Below, piece by piece: positions 1 through 7,007 of a stretch of 22,586 nucleotides of DNA. The notes under the pieces are model-generated. The model saw only the letters and a list, made by a program, of their open reading frames with translations, was not told where the DNA came from and ran no database searches. The DNA is from RFTU01 sp049423145 (GTDB lineage: Bacteria; Pseudomonadota; Gammaproteobacteria; Burkholderiales; Burkholderiaceae_C): NCBI GenBank assembly GCA_049423145.1, contig JBMSQF010000044.1:1-22586 (forward strand). The letters run 5' to 3'. Numbering within the stretch: position 1 is the first letter of the stretch; the number at the start of each line of letters is the position of its first letter. The position numbers and the translations under genes were made by a program.

Positions 1-1
1 G

Positions 2-355
2 GTGTCCAACGTGGGCTACCAGTACCTGCACTTCCACTACAACCCGGCGCACATGATCGCCGTGAGCTTCTTCTTCGCCACCACCTTCGCCTTGTCATTG
101 CACGGTGGACTGGTGCTGTCGGCGACCAACCCCAAGAAGGGCGAGCTGGTGAAGACGCCCGAGTACGAGGACACCTTCTTCCGCGACACGATCGGCTATT
201 CGATCGGCACCTTGGGCATTCACCGCCTGGGTCTCTTCTTGGCCCTGGCCTCCGGCTTCTTCAGTGCCGTGTGCATCGTCATCAGCGGCCCCTTCTGGAC
301 CCGTGGCTGGCCGGAGTGGTGGGGCTGGTGGCTGGCCATGCCCATCTGGAAGTGA
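2..355 (+). CDS. pufL: Photosynthetic reaction centre L subunit, C-terminal part (5' end outside window)
   Basis: PufL is one of the two integral-membrane core subunits of the type II reaction centre and carries bacteriochlorophyll, bacteriopheophytin and the QB site. Only about 117 C-terminal residues lie in the window. The frame is open at the left edge, and the first GTG (position 2) is an internal valine rather than a start. The stretch FHYNPAHM holds the two histidines equivalent to Rhodobacter L168 and L173 (special-pair contact and ligand). LSLHGG matches the L190 iron ligand, and LGIHRLGL matches L230. The QB-pocket motif EDTFFRDTIGYSIG is intact, and the Trp-rich tail ends at TGA 353-355. 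pufM follows after 30 bp, the usual pufL-pufM order. Identity is essentially certain. Confidence 0.97.
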   Translation: MSNVGYQYLHFHYNPAHMIAVSFFFATTFALSLHGGLVLSATNPKKGELVKTPEYEDTFFRDTIGYSIGTLGIHRLGLFLALASGFFSAVCIVISGPFWTRGWPEWWGWWLAMPIWK

Positions 356-374
356 AACCCGGCGTACGACACAC

Positions 375-379
375 AGGAG
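375..379 (+). promoter_or_regulatory. Shine-Dalgarno for pufM (GTG start)
   Basis: AGGAG lies 6 nt before the GTG at 386. Together with the family N-terminus (ADYQNLF), it fixes the pufM start as GTG, with no ATG alternative nearby. Confidence 0.75.
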
Positions 380-385
380 CAATCC

Positions 386-1363
386 GTGGCTGATTATCAA
401 AATCTCTTCACCACCGTTCAGCCGACGTCCGATCATCTGCATGACGGCGTACCGCTGGGTCCCTACAACAGTTCTCGGGATTTCAAACCCTGGCTGTTTC
501 ACCTCCTGGGCCGCTTCGGCAACGCCCAGATCGGCCCCATCTACCTGGGCCGCCTGGGCTTGGCCTCGCTCTTCTGCGGCCTGCTTTGGTTCACCATCAT
601 CGGCATGAACATGCTGGCATCGGTGAACTGGAACCCGATCCAGTTCATCAAGCAATTGTTCTGGCTGTCGCTGGATCCGCCCAGCCCGGAATATGGCTTG
701 TCGATTCCACCCATCAACGATGGGGGATGGTTCCTCATCGCCGGCTTCTTCTTCTTGGCTTCGGTGCTGCTGTGGTGGGCGCGGATGTACACCCGGGCCC
801 GCGAACTGGGCATGGGCACCCACATTGCCTGGGCCTTTGCTGCGGCCATCTGGTTGGCGCTGGTGCTGGGTCTGCTGCGCCCCATCCTGATGGGCAGTTG
901 GAGCGAGGCTGTTCCCTACGGCATCTTCAGCCACCTCGATTGGACGGCGGCTTTCTCGCTGCGCTACGGCAACCTCTTCTACAACCCCTTCCACGCGCTG
1001 TCGATCGCCTTCCTCTATGGGTCGGCGCTGTTGTTCGCCATGCACGGCGCGACCATCCTGGCGGTGGGGCGTTACGGTGGCGAGCGCGAGATCGAGCAGA
1101 TCGTGGACCGTGGTACGGCCTCCGAGCGCGCGGCCCTGTTCTGGCGCTGGACCATGGGTTTTAACGCCACGATGGAGTCCATCCATCGCTGGGCCTGGTG
1201 GTTCGCCGTGCTGTGCCCACTGACCGGGGGCATCGGCATCCTGCTCACCGGCACGGTGGTGGACAACTGGTACCTGTGGGCCGTCAAGCATGGCGTGGCG
1301 CCGCCGTACCCCTCGGTCTATACCTCGCCTGTCGATCCGGCCACGCTGATCCAGCCCCGCTGA
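386..1363 (+). CDS. pufM: Photosynthetic reaction centre M subunit
   Basis: PufM pairs with PufL to form the membrane core of the reaction centre and holds QA and the non-haem iron. The 325-aa product has the normal family length. It starts at GTG 386, preceded by AGGAG, with N-terminus ADYQNLFTTVQ. Ligand positions are visible: NPFHALS (special-pair ligand, M202 type), FAMHG (M219 iron ligand), EREIEQI (the M234 glutamate that ligates iron) and ESIHRWAWW (M266 iron ligand). FWRWTMGF carries the QA-pocket tryptophan. Five hydrophobic spans are evident. The C-terminus extends to PATLIQPR, a longer tail of the kind seen in species with a bound PufC cytochrome. It sits 30 bp after pufL and 16 bp before pufC, so it is cotranscribed. 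Confidence 0.98.
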   Translation: MADYQNLFTTVQPTSDHLHDGVPLGPYNSSRDFKPWLFHLLGRFGNAQIGPIYLGRLGLASLFCGLLWFTIIGMNMLASVNWNPIQFIKQLFWLSLDPPSPEYGLSIPPINDGGWFLIAGFFFLASVLLWWARMYTRARELGMGTHIAWAFAAAIWLALVLGLLRPILMGSWSEAVPYGIFSHLDWTAAFSLRYGNLFYNPFHALSIAFLYGSALLFAMHGATILAVGRYGGEREIEQIVDRGTASERAALFWRWTMGFNATMESIHRWAWWFAVLCPLTGGIGILLTGTVVDNWYLWAVKHGVAPPYPSVYTSPVDPATLIQPR

Positions 1364-1379
1364 AATCCGGAGCACCAAC

Positions 1380-2510
1380 ATGAACCTCATGAAAACACTG
1401 GCCACCGTGGTGGCCGCATTGGGCGCGGTGCTGGCCCTGGCCGGTTGCGAGCGCGGCGCGCCCTTCGAGCGCCCGCCGGTGGACTCGGTGCAAAGCGGTT
1501 ACCGGGGCACGGGCATGCTGCAGGTCTACAACCCGCGCATCCTCGAGCCGCAGATCGAGGGCAATCAGCCCCCGGCGGCATTGCCCCCCGCGCCCGCTGA
1601 AGGCCCCAAGGCATCGCAGGTTTACCAGAACGTGAAGGTGCTGGGCCATTTGAGTACGGCCGAGTTTGTTCGGCACATGACCGCCATCACGGCTTGGGTG
1701 GCACCCAATGAAGGTTGCGTGTACTGCCACAACCCCGCCAATTTCGCGGAGGATTCGAAGTACACCAAGGTGGTGGCGCGTCGGATGATCCAGATGACGC
1801 AGCACATCAATGTGGACTGGCAGCAGCACGTCTCCAATACCGGTGTGACCTGCTACACCTGCCACCGTGGTCAGCCGGTGCCGTCGAAGATCTGGTTCAC
1901 CGCACCGCCTCAGAAGAAGGGGGCGGACTTCATCGGCACCAAGAACGCCCAGAACACGGCGGACCAGGAGTCGGTGAAGGGGTCCACGCTGCCTTATGAC
2001 CATTACACCGAGTACTTCAAGGAAGCCAAACCCATTCGCGTGGCCGGCACGACGGCGTTGCCCACGGGCAATCGCTCCAGCATCCAGCAAGGTGAGTTCA
2101 CCTATGGCCTGATGATGCACATGTCGGACTCCCTGGGCGTGAATTGCACCTACTGCCACAACTCCCGGTCTTTCGGTGATTGGTCGCAGAGCCCACCGCA
2201 GCGGACCACGGCGTGGTACGGCATTCGAATGGTGCGCGACCTGAATGTGGCCTATATGGAAGACCTCACCGAGGTGTTCCCAGCCGACCGCAAGGGTGTC
2301 CTGGGCGATGTGGCCAAGGTGAACTGCGCCACCTGCCACCAGGGCGCCTACAAACCCCTTTACGGTGCACCCATGGCCAAGGATCACCCCGAGCTCACCA
2401 CGCTGGTGCAGGTGGTGGCCGGTGCCGGCTCGGGTGGCGCGGCGGGTGAGGCTGCAGCCGTCAAGGCCGCCACGGCTGCCGTTGCGGGAGCCAAGCCCGC
2501 AGCCCGCTGA
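1380..2510 (+). CDS. pufC: Reaction-centre tetraheme cytochrome c subunit (lipoprotein)
   Basis: PufC docks on the periplasmic face of the LM core and re-reduces the oxidised special pair from soluble donors. The 376-aa product begins with a lipoprotein signal: Met-Asn-Leu-Met-Lys, a hydrophobic run, then lipobox LAGC with Cys23 as the likely lipidated residue. Four CXXCH haem motifs are present at residues 113 (CVYCH), 158 (CYTCH), 256 (CTYCH) and 316 (CATCH). Met-containing helices precede them (HMTAITAW, RRMIQMTQH, LMMHMSDSLG, GIRMVRDLN), as expected for Met axial ligands. The last roughly 30 residues after the fourth haem domain form an Ala/Gly-rich, probably disordered tail. A GGAG lies just upstream of the ATG. 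No pufX-like gene follows; crtA does. Confidence 0.97.
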   Translation: MNLMKTLATVVAALGAVLALAGCERGAPFERPPVDSVQSGYRGTGMLQVYNPRILEPQIEGNQPPAALPPAPAEGPKASQVYQNVKVLGHLSTAEFVRHMTAITAWVAPNEGCVYCHNPANFAEDSKYTKVVARRMIQMTQHINVDWQQHVSNTGVTCYTCHRGQPVPSKIWFTAPPQKKGADFIGTKNAQNTADQESVKGSTLPYDHYTEYFKEAKPIRVAGTTALPTGNRSSIQQGEFTYGLMMHMSDSLGVNCTYCHNSRSFGDWSQSPPQRTTAWYGIRMVRDLNVAYMEDLTEVFPADRKGVLGDVAKVNCATCHQGAYKPLYGAPMAKDHPELTTLVQVVAGAGSGGAAGEAAAVKAATAAVAGAKPAAR

Positions 2511-2526
2511 GCGCGTTTCCTCCCCC

Positions 2527-3213
2527 ATGAGCAGTACCCAGTCGCCCGACATTGCGGTGGTGGTGCTCATGGAGTACCGGTCCGGCCTGCACCTCCTGTG
2601 GGGGTGGGGCCGGTTCCTTTTTGGGCGGTTCCGATTGGGACGGATTCCAGGCTTGCGGTTTGCCAAGGTCCTGGGCAGTGGCCATGAGGGCGGCTTCGGG
2701 CTGCGACCAAGCTTCACCCGGCAGGGCTTGTTTTGCGTGTTTGCAGGCCCTGAGGCGGCCGATGCATTTCTCAGGTCTTCGTGGCTTCACCGGATGACGC
2801 CGCATGTCAAGAGCTGGCAGTGGATGAAGCTCGAGGCCTTTTCGAGTCGGGGCCGGTGGTCGGGTCATGAGATCCGGGCCACGGCGGCCGCGCCGGAAGC
2901 CGAGCCCGTCGTATCGCTGACCCGTGCCTCCATCCGCTGGTCGCAGGCCTGGCGGTTCTGGAAGCTGGCGCCGCCGGCTGAGGCCTCGCTGGCCCATGCG
3001 GGGGGGTGCTCGCTGTCGGTGGGGCTGGGCGAAGCGCCGGTCTTGCGCCAAGCCACACTGAGCATCTGGGATTCCGTACTTTCGATGAACGCCTACGCGC
3101 GCAGCGGCGCCCATCAGGTGGCGATTCGACAGGCGTATGACGGCCGCCACTTCAGCGAATCCATGTTCGTTCGTTGGCGGCTCTTGGACCGTGGGGTGGG
3201 GTGTGCCGACTAG
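2527..3213 (+). CDS. crtA: Spheroidene monooxygenase CrtA
   Basis: CrtA inserts the C-2 oxygen that converts spheroidene to spheroidenone (and spirilloxanthin to keto forms) using oxygen. The 228-aa product matches the family in order: an early VLGSGHEGGFGLRPS segment, then VSLTRASIRWSQAWRFW, then the conserved GLGEAPVLRQATLSIWDSV, then MNAYAR, then a final SESMFVRWRLLD. I chose ATG 2527, 16 bp after pufC, because its first residues align with the family N-terminus. The frame stays open back into pufC, but earlier starts would add pufC-encoded nonsense. The Shine-Dalgarno is weak, suggesting coupling to pufC. The C-terminus is short (GVGCAD) where relatives, as I recall them, carry several further residues; crtD overlaps this end. 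Confidence 0.93.
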   Translation: MSSTQSPDIAVVVLMEYRSGLHLLWGWGRFLFGRFRLGRIPGLRFAKVLGSGHEGGFGLRPSFTRQGLFCVFAGPEAADAFLRSSWLHRMTPHVKSWQWMKLEAFSSRGRWSGHEIRATAAAPEAEPVVSLTRASIRWSQAWRFWKLAPPAEASLAHAGGCSLSVGLGEAPVLRQATLSIWDSVLSMNAYARSGAHQVAIRQAYDGRHFSESMFVRWRLLDRGVGCAD

Positions 3214-4828
3214 CCCAGCCACGCGCAGCGGATGGGGTACGGCGCGTGACCGGGCCATCGTAATCGGCGCGGGCATGGGGGGATTGGCCTGTGCGCTGAG
3301 TTTGGCGCAGCGAGGTCTGCAGGTCACGATCCTGGATGCCGCCGCGGGCCCTGGCGGCAAGATGCGTGCCCTGCAGGTCGGAGGCGCGGCGATCGATTCA
3401 GGCCCGACCGTGTTCACCATGCGCTGGGTCTTCGAGCAGCTCTTTGAACAGTCAGGTGCTTCGTTTGAGGAGCGGGTGCCCTGCGAGGCTCTGGGGGTAC
3501 TGGCACGACACGGTTGGCACGGTCAGGATGCGCGATTGGATCTGCATGCGCAGACCGATCGGTCCCGGGAGGCCATTGCCGCGTTCAGCGGTGCGGCCGA
3601 GGCGCGACGGTTCGCAGCCTTCTGTGAGGAGGCGCGACGGCTCTACCGGCACCTGGAAGGCCCCTACATCCGCTCAGAGCGGCCCAGTCTTTGGAGCATG
3701 GTCCGTGACCTTGGCCCCGGTGGCTTGTTGGCCCTGACCGGACTGGGGCCCTTCCGGTCATTGTGGGCCACGTTGTCCACCCGCTTCCGGGATGTTCGGC
3801 TGCAGCAGCTCTTCGGCCGCTACGCCACCTATTGCGGGGCCTCGCCGTGGGAGGCGCCGGCAACCCTGATGCTGATTGCTCAGGTGGAAATGGATGGGGT
3901 GTGGGCGGTTCGAGGCGGCATGTCGCAGTTGGCGCGAGCCGTGGCGGACCTGGCCGCCGAGCAGGGCGTGGTGCAGCGCTATGGCACGCCAGTGGCCGAG
4001 CTCTTGGTCGATGGCGGTTGTGCGCGTGGGGTTCGCCTGGCCTCCGGTGAAGTCTTGCGGGCTGACACGGTGGTCTTCAATGGTGATGTCCATGCGCTGG
4101 CGCTGGGGCATCTGGGAGAAGCGGCCCGGATCGCGGGAACGCGGCGGCTGCGCGCAGGGCGCTCGCTTTCTGCCTTGACCTGGAGCATCCGAGCGCCCAC
4201 GGCGGGCTGGCCCCTGACGCGCCACAACGTCTTTTTCGATCACGACTACCGGCGGGAGTTTCAGGACATCTTTGGGGCGCACCGCTTTCCCCGCCAGCCC
4301 ACCGTGTATGTCTGCGCACAGGACCGGCTGGACGCCGGTTTGTCGCCCGACCATGCCGAAGGTGATGCCGAGCGCCTGCTTGTGCTGGTGAATGCGCCGG
4401 CGTGCGGTGATGAGGGCCCGCGTCCATCGGCTGAGCGCCTGCAGGAAATGAGGGAATGTGAGCAGCGGACCTATGCCCTGCTGTCTGCCTGCGGCTTGCA
4501 GGTTCAACGTGAATCGGGGCAAGAGCGATGCACGACGCCATGGAATTTCGAGAAGGCCTTCCCGGGGACCGGCGGCAGCCTGTACGGACCGGTGACGCAC
4601 GGCTGGCTGTCGGCCTTCCGAAGGGGATCTTCACGGTCGACGATTCCGGGACTGTTCCTGGCGGGGGGCAGTGTGCACCCGGGGCCCGGGGTGCCGATGG
4701 CCACGATGTCGGGGCGACTGGCAGCCGCAACAGCGATGGCTCACCTCGATTCGACCAGTCTGTCGCGCCGGGTGGTTATTGCTGGTGGTACATCGATGCC
4801 CTCAGCGATGACGGCGCTCACGCGCTGA
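3203..4828 (+). CDS. crtD: Hydroxyneurosporene/methoxyneurosporene desaturase CrtD
   Basis: CrtD introduces the 3,4 double bond of acyclic hydroxylated or methoxylated carotenoids. It is an FAD-dependent desaturase of the CrtI family. The N-terminal dinucleotide-binding fold IVIGAGMGGLACALSLA is followed by the conserved GGKMRAL and DSGPTVFTM. The C-terminal FAD motif GLFLAGGSVHPGPGVPMATMSGRLAA is also present. I place the start at GTG 3203 (about 541 aa), overlapping the crtA stop by 11 bp. GTG 3191 and ATG 3137 are in-frame alternatives. The family-like sequence ends near residue 515; the final residues (SLSRRVVIAGGTS to LTR) are translated from what is crtC coding sequence in another frame. 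See the crtD/crtC finding for the unusual overlap. Confidence 0.93.
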   Translation: MPTSPATRSGWGTARDRAIVIGAGMGGLACALSLAQRGLQVTILDAAAGPGGKMRALQVGGAAIDSGPTVFTMRWVFEQLFEQSGASFEERVPCEALGVLARHGWHGQDARLDLHAQTDRSREAIAAFSGAAEARRFAAFCEEARRLYRHLEGPYIRSERPSLWSMVRDLGPGGLLALTGLGPFRSLWATLSTRFRDVRLQQLFGRYATYCGASPWEAPATLMLIAQVEMDGVWAVRGGMSQLARAVADLAAEQGVVQRYGTPVAELLVDGGCARGVRLASGEVLRADTVVFNGDVHALALGHLGEAARIAGTRRLRAGRSLSALTWSIRAPTAGWPLTRHNVFFDHDYRREFQDIFGAHRFPRQPTVYVCAQDRLDAGLSPDHAEGDAERLLVLVNAPACGDEGPRPSAERLQEMRECEQRTYALLSACGLQVQRESGQERCTTPWNFEKAFPGTGGSLYGPVTHGWLSAFRRGSSRSTIPGLFLAGGSVHPGPGVPMATMSGRLAAATAMAHLDSTSLSRRVVIAGGTSMPSAMTALTR

Positions 4829-5673
4829 CGGTCATTGCCTTTGTCGGCAGCGTCTTCTCGCCCTATTACGCGCGGGCGTTTGAGCGCTTGGGGGCCGCTG
4901 TGGATCCGGAAGACCATGTGTGCATCAACGTGGCCCTGTACGGTCAGGCGGGGCACCGATGGGCCATGACCGAGCGCGGCCGGGGCTCGCTGGCGCGGGG
5001 AAGGGACGTGTTCTCGGTGGGTCCCAGCAGCCTCCACTGGAATGGCCGTTGGCTGGAACTCCAGTTCGATGAGCGCGGCTGCCCGTGGCCGGCGCGCATT
5101 CGGGGCCGCTTGCGCCTGCACCCCTCGGCCTTCACCGCATGGAGCGGCTGCCTGGATGAGTCGGGTCTGCACCGCTGGGCCCCGCTGGCGCCGTGTGCCC
5201 GGGTGGAGGTGGACGTGATTGACGGACCCCGTTGGCGGGGCAGTGCCTATCTGGACTCCAACGCCGGTGATGAGCCGATCCACCGACCCTTCGAGCGCTG
5301 GGATTGGTCCCGATCACCGCTGGCCGATGGTGGCACCGCGGTCATGTACGACGTGCAATGCAAGTCGGGTGCGCAGCACCTGATCAGCCGGTGCTTCCGG
5401 CCCGATGGGACCAGCGAACCCTTCGATGCGCCGCCACGGCGAGACCTGCCGCGCACCGCATGGGGCATCCGCCGGACCACCCGAAGCCATGAGGATCTGC
5501 GCCCGGTGGTGACGGCGGTCTTCGAAAACACACCCTTTTATGTCCGGGACGCGGTCAAGACTTCGCTGATGGGACAGACCGTGGTGGGCGTCCACGAGTC
5601 CTTGGATGCCCGGCGCCTGGCTTCACCCCTGGTTCGGATGATGCTCCCCTTTCGGATGCCGCGTCGCGCGTAG
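4528..5673 (+). CDS. crtC: Acyclic carotenoid 1,2-hydratase (hydroxyneurosporene synthase) CrtC; start uncertain
   Basis: CrtC adds water across the terminal double bond of neurosporene or lycopene, giving the 1-hydroxy carotenoid that CrtD and CrtA modify further. Recognisable family sequence begins around 4747 with RFDQSVAPGGYCWWYIDALSDDG. It continues through VIAFVGSVFSPYYARA, HVCINVALYG, NGRWLELQFDE, DWSRSPLADGGTAVMYDV and ENTPFYVRDAVKTSLMGQ to the end. That gives about 305 residues of family-like sequence. No ATG, GTG or TTG exists in this frame between 4543 and the conserved block. The only canonical starts are ATG 4528 and ATG 4540, inside crtD in another frame. The 381-aa coordinates given here therefore include about 70 leading residues that look non-homologous. 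Function is clear; the start is not. Confidence 0.88.
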   Translation: MHDAMEFREGLPGDRRQPVRTGDARLAVGLPKGIFTVDDSGTVPGGGQCAPGARGADGHDVGATGSRNSDGSPRFDQSVAPGGYCWWYIDALSDDGAHALTVIAFVGSVFSPYYARAFERLGAAVDPEDHVCINVALYGQAGHRWAMTERGRGSLARGRDVFSVGPSSLHWNGRWLELQFDERGCPWPARIRGRLRLHPSAFTAWSGCLDESGLHRWAPLAPCARVEVDVIDGPRWRGSAYLDSNAGDEPIHRPFERWDWSRSPLADGGTAVMYDVQCKSGAQHLISRCFRPDGTSEPFDAPPRRDLPRTAWGIRRTTRSHEDLRPVVTAVFENTPFYVRDAVKTSLMGQTVVGVHESLDARRLASPLVRMMLPFRMPRRA

Positions 5674-5685
5674 TCCGGCACGCGA

Positions 5686-5865
5686 TCAGCGTTCGTCGGC
5701 AGGATCCGGGTGGGCCGCTTGCTGCGCGCGCTCGCGCTCGCGCTCGGCCTGTGCCCGTTCACGGTCTCGCTTGACCGACCGCAATTGCCACCAACCGAAG
5801 GCCAATGCGCCACCGAAGACCAAGACGCCTTCGATCAGGATCAAGGGCCAGTGGGAGCCTTCCAT
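5686..5865 (-). CDS. Small single-span membrane protein of unknown function (59 aa)
   Basis: I do not recognise a named family. The ATG (complement of 5863-5865) lies 3 bp after the crtB stop, and the stop is at 5686-5688. The 59-aa product begins MEGSHWPLILIEGV. A hydrophobic span runs through residues 8-28 with a glutamate at 12 and a Trp-Trp pair at 25-26. An Arg/Glu/Gln-rich, probably helical or coiled-coil stretch follows (29-49), then a polar tail HPDPADER. The positive residues after the span predict N-out/C-in topology. Codons are GC-rich at third positions like the neighbours. No clear Shine-Dalgarno is seen, so translation is probably coupled to crtB. It is the last gene of the leftward operon, 12 bp from the convergent crtC stop. 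A role in pigment-protein complex assembly is inferred from position only. Confidence 0.72.
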   Translation of the reverse strand: MEGSHWPLILIEGVLVFGGALAFGWWQLRSVKRDRERAQAERERERAQQAAHPDPADER

Positions 5866-5868
5866 GGG

Positions 5869-7002
5869 TCAAGCTTTGGCGCTCTCCGCGGCGGCCGGGT
5901 TGCGCACCAGCGCATCGTTTCGGCGCAGACGCTCGACCTCCCGTCGCTCAAAGAGGTCGATCAGCCAATCCACCCGGCCATCGGGAATCAACTCCCGGTC
6001 CCAGAAGTGGGCATCCGCTTCATCATCCACTGCCGCCGCATCCACCAGAAAGGCGGTGGCGGGCAAGGGCGGTTCCTGCAGGGCGCTGCCGGTGCCGCGG
6101 CGGCCGCGATGGGGCCAGGTCAAGGCCTTGCCCAACAGCATCAGCTTGCGACGACTGCTGACCACCGCGCGGGTGTCCACCGCATTGAGTCCGCGCCGTT
6201 CGACTTCGCGTCCGATCTCGGCGTACACCATGGAGGCGGCGCGGATGGCCGCCTGGCAATCGCGCGGCAACAAGGCGATGCCCATCTCCGCGCGTTCGTA
6301 GAGCCGATCCGCCTCGGCCAAGAGCCGGGCCACCACCCGGCCCAGACCCTCGGAGTGAACCGGGCTGCGCAGCCACTCGTCCGGATCGATGCCCTCCTGG
6401 CGAAGCCACCGGCGGGGCAGGTAGAGACGCCCCGCACGCGCATCCTCACCCACATCTCGGGCGATGTTCGTGAGTTGCATGGCCACACCCAGGTCACAGG
6501 CCCGGGCCAGAGCGACCCGGTTGCGCACGCCCATGATCAGCGTCATCATCGCGCCCACCGTGGAGGCCACCCGTGCCGCGTAGTCCTGCAGCTCGGCGGC
6601 CGTCTCGTAACGCCGATGCTCGGCATCCCAGGCAAAGCCTTCGAGAAGGGCATCCAGCAGCGACCGCGGGATCTCGTGCTGATGGACCACCAGGGAAAGG
6701 GCCAAATCGCACTCCTCATGGCGGGGCCGGGCTTGATAGACCGCATCCAGCCGCTGCTGCAGTTCCCGGATCGCCGCGGCCTTGTCTTGTCCCTCGTCGA
6801 TCAAGTCGTCGGCGACCCGACAAAAGGCATAGAGGGCGGTGGCCGCCAATCGCATGCGCGGGGGCAGCAGGAGGGAGGCGGCAAAGAAGGTCTTGGAGCC
6901 GCCCCGCATCAGCGTTCGGCACGCCTTGAGGTCGAACGACTCCGGTGCCGAGGCTTCCGTGTGTTCCGGTTGGGCGAGGGGGGGCGTGTACGCGGTCTGC
7001 AT
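5869..7002 (-). CDS. crtB: Phytoene synthase
   Basis: CrtB condenses two geranylgeranyl diphosphates to phytoene, the first committed carotenoid step. The 377-aa product carries both Asp-rich, Mg-diphosphate-binding motifs of the squalene/phytoene synthase family: YAFCRVADDLIDEG (DDLID at residues 65-69) and QLTNIARDVGEDARAGRLYLP (about 176-196). GGSKTFFAASLLLP near residue 34 is the usual opening of the domain. I chose ATG 7002 (MQTAYTPPLAQ), 5 bp after the crtI stop. The frame is open upstream, but that part is the complement of crtI. No strong Shine-Dalgarno is visible, consistent with coupling to crtI. The 59-aa gene follows after 3 bp. Confidence 0.97.
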   Translation of the reverse strand: MQTAYTPPLAQPEHTEASAPESFDLKACRTLMRGGSKTFFAASLLLPPRMRLAATALYAFCRVADDLIDEGQDKAAAIRELQQRLDAVYQARPRHEECDLALSLVVHQHEIPRSLLDALLEGFAWDAEHRRYETAAELQDYAARVASTVGAMMTLIMGVRNRVALARACDLGVAMQLTNIARDVGEDARAGRLYLPRRWLRQEGIDPDEWLRSPVHSEGLGRVVARLLAEADRLYERAEMGIALLPRDCQAAIRAASMVYAEIGREVERRGLNAVDTRAVVSSRRKLMLLGKALTWPHRGRRGTGSALQEPPLPATAFLVDAAAVDDEADAHFWDRELIPDGRVDWLIDLFERREVERLRRNDALVRNPAAAESAKA

Positions 7003-7007
7003 AGGGG

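Noticed and set aside
95..1405. 436-codon minus-strand open frame opposite pufL and pufM
   Set aside because: Antisense to two certain reaction-centre genes; no domain or plausible start context.
1284..2717. 477-codon minus-strand open frame opposite pufC and crtA
   Set aside because: Antisense to clear CXXCH-containing pufC; His/Arg-rich translation typical of a shadow frame.
5664..5685. TCGCG...CGCGA as a possible terminator after crtC
   Set aside because: Only about 5 bp with a 12-nt loop, overlapping the coding end of crtC, and no following T-run on either strand.
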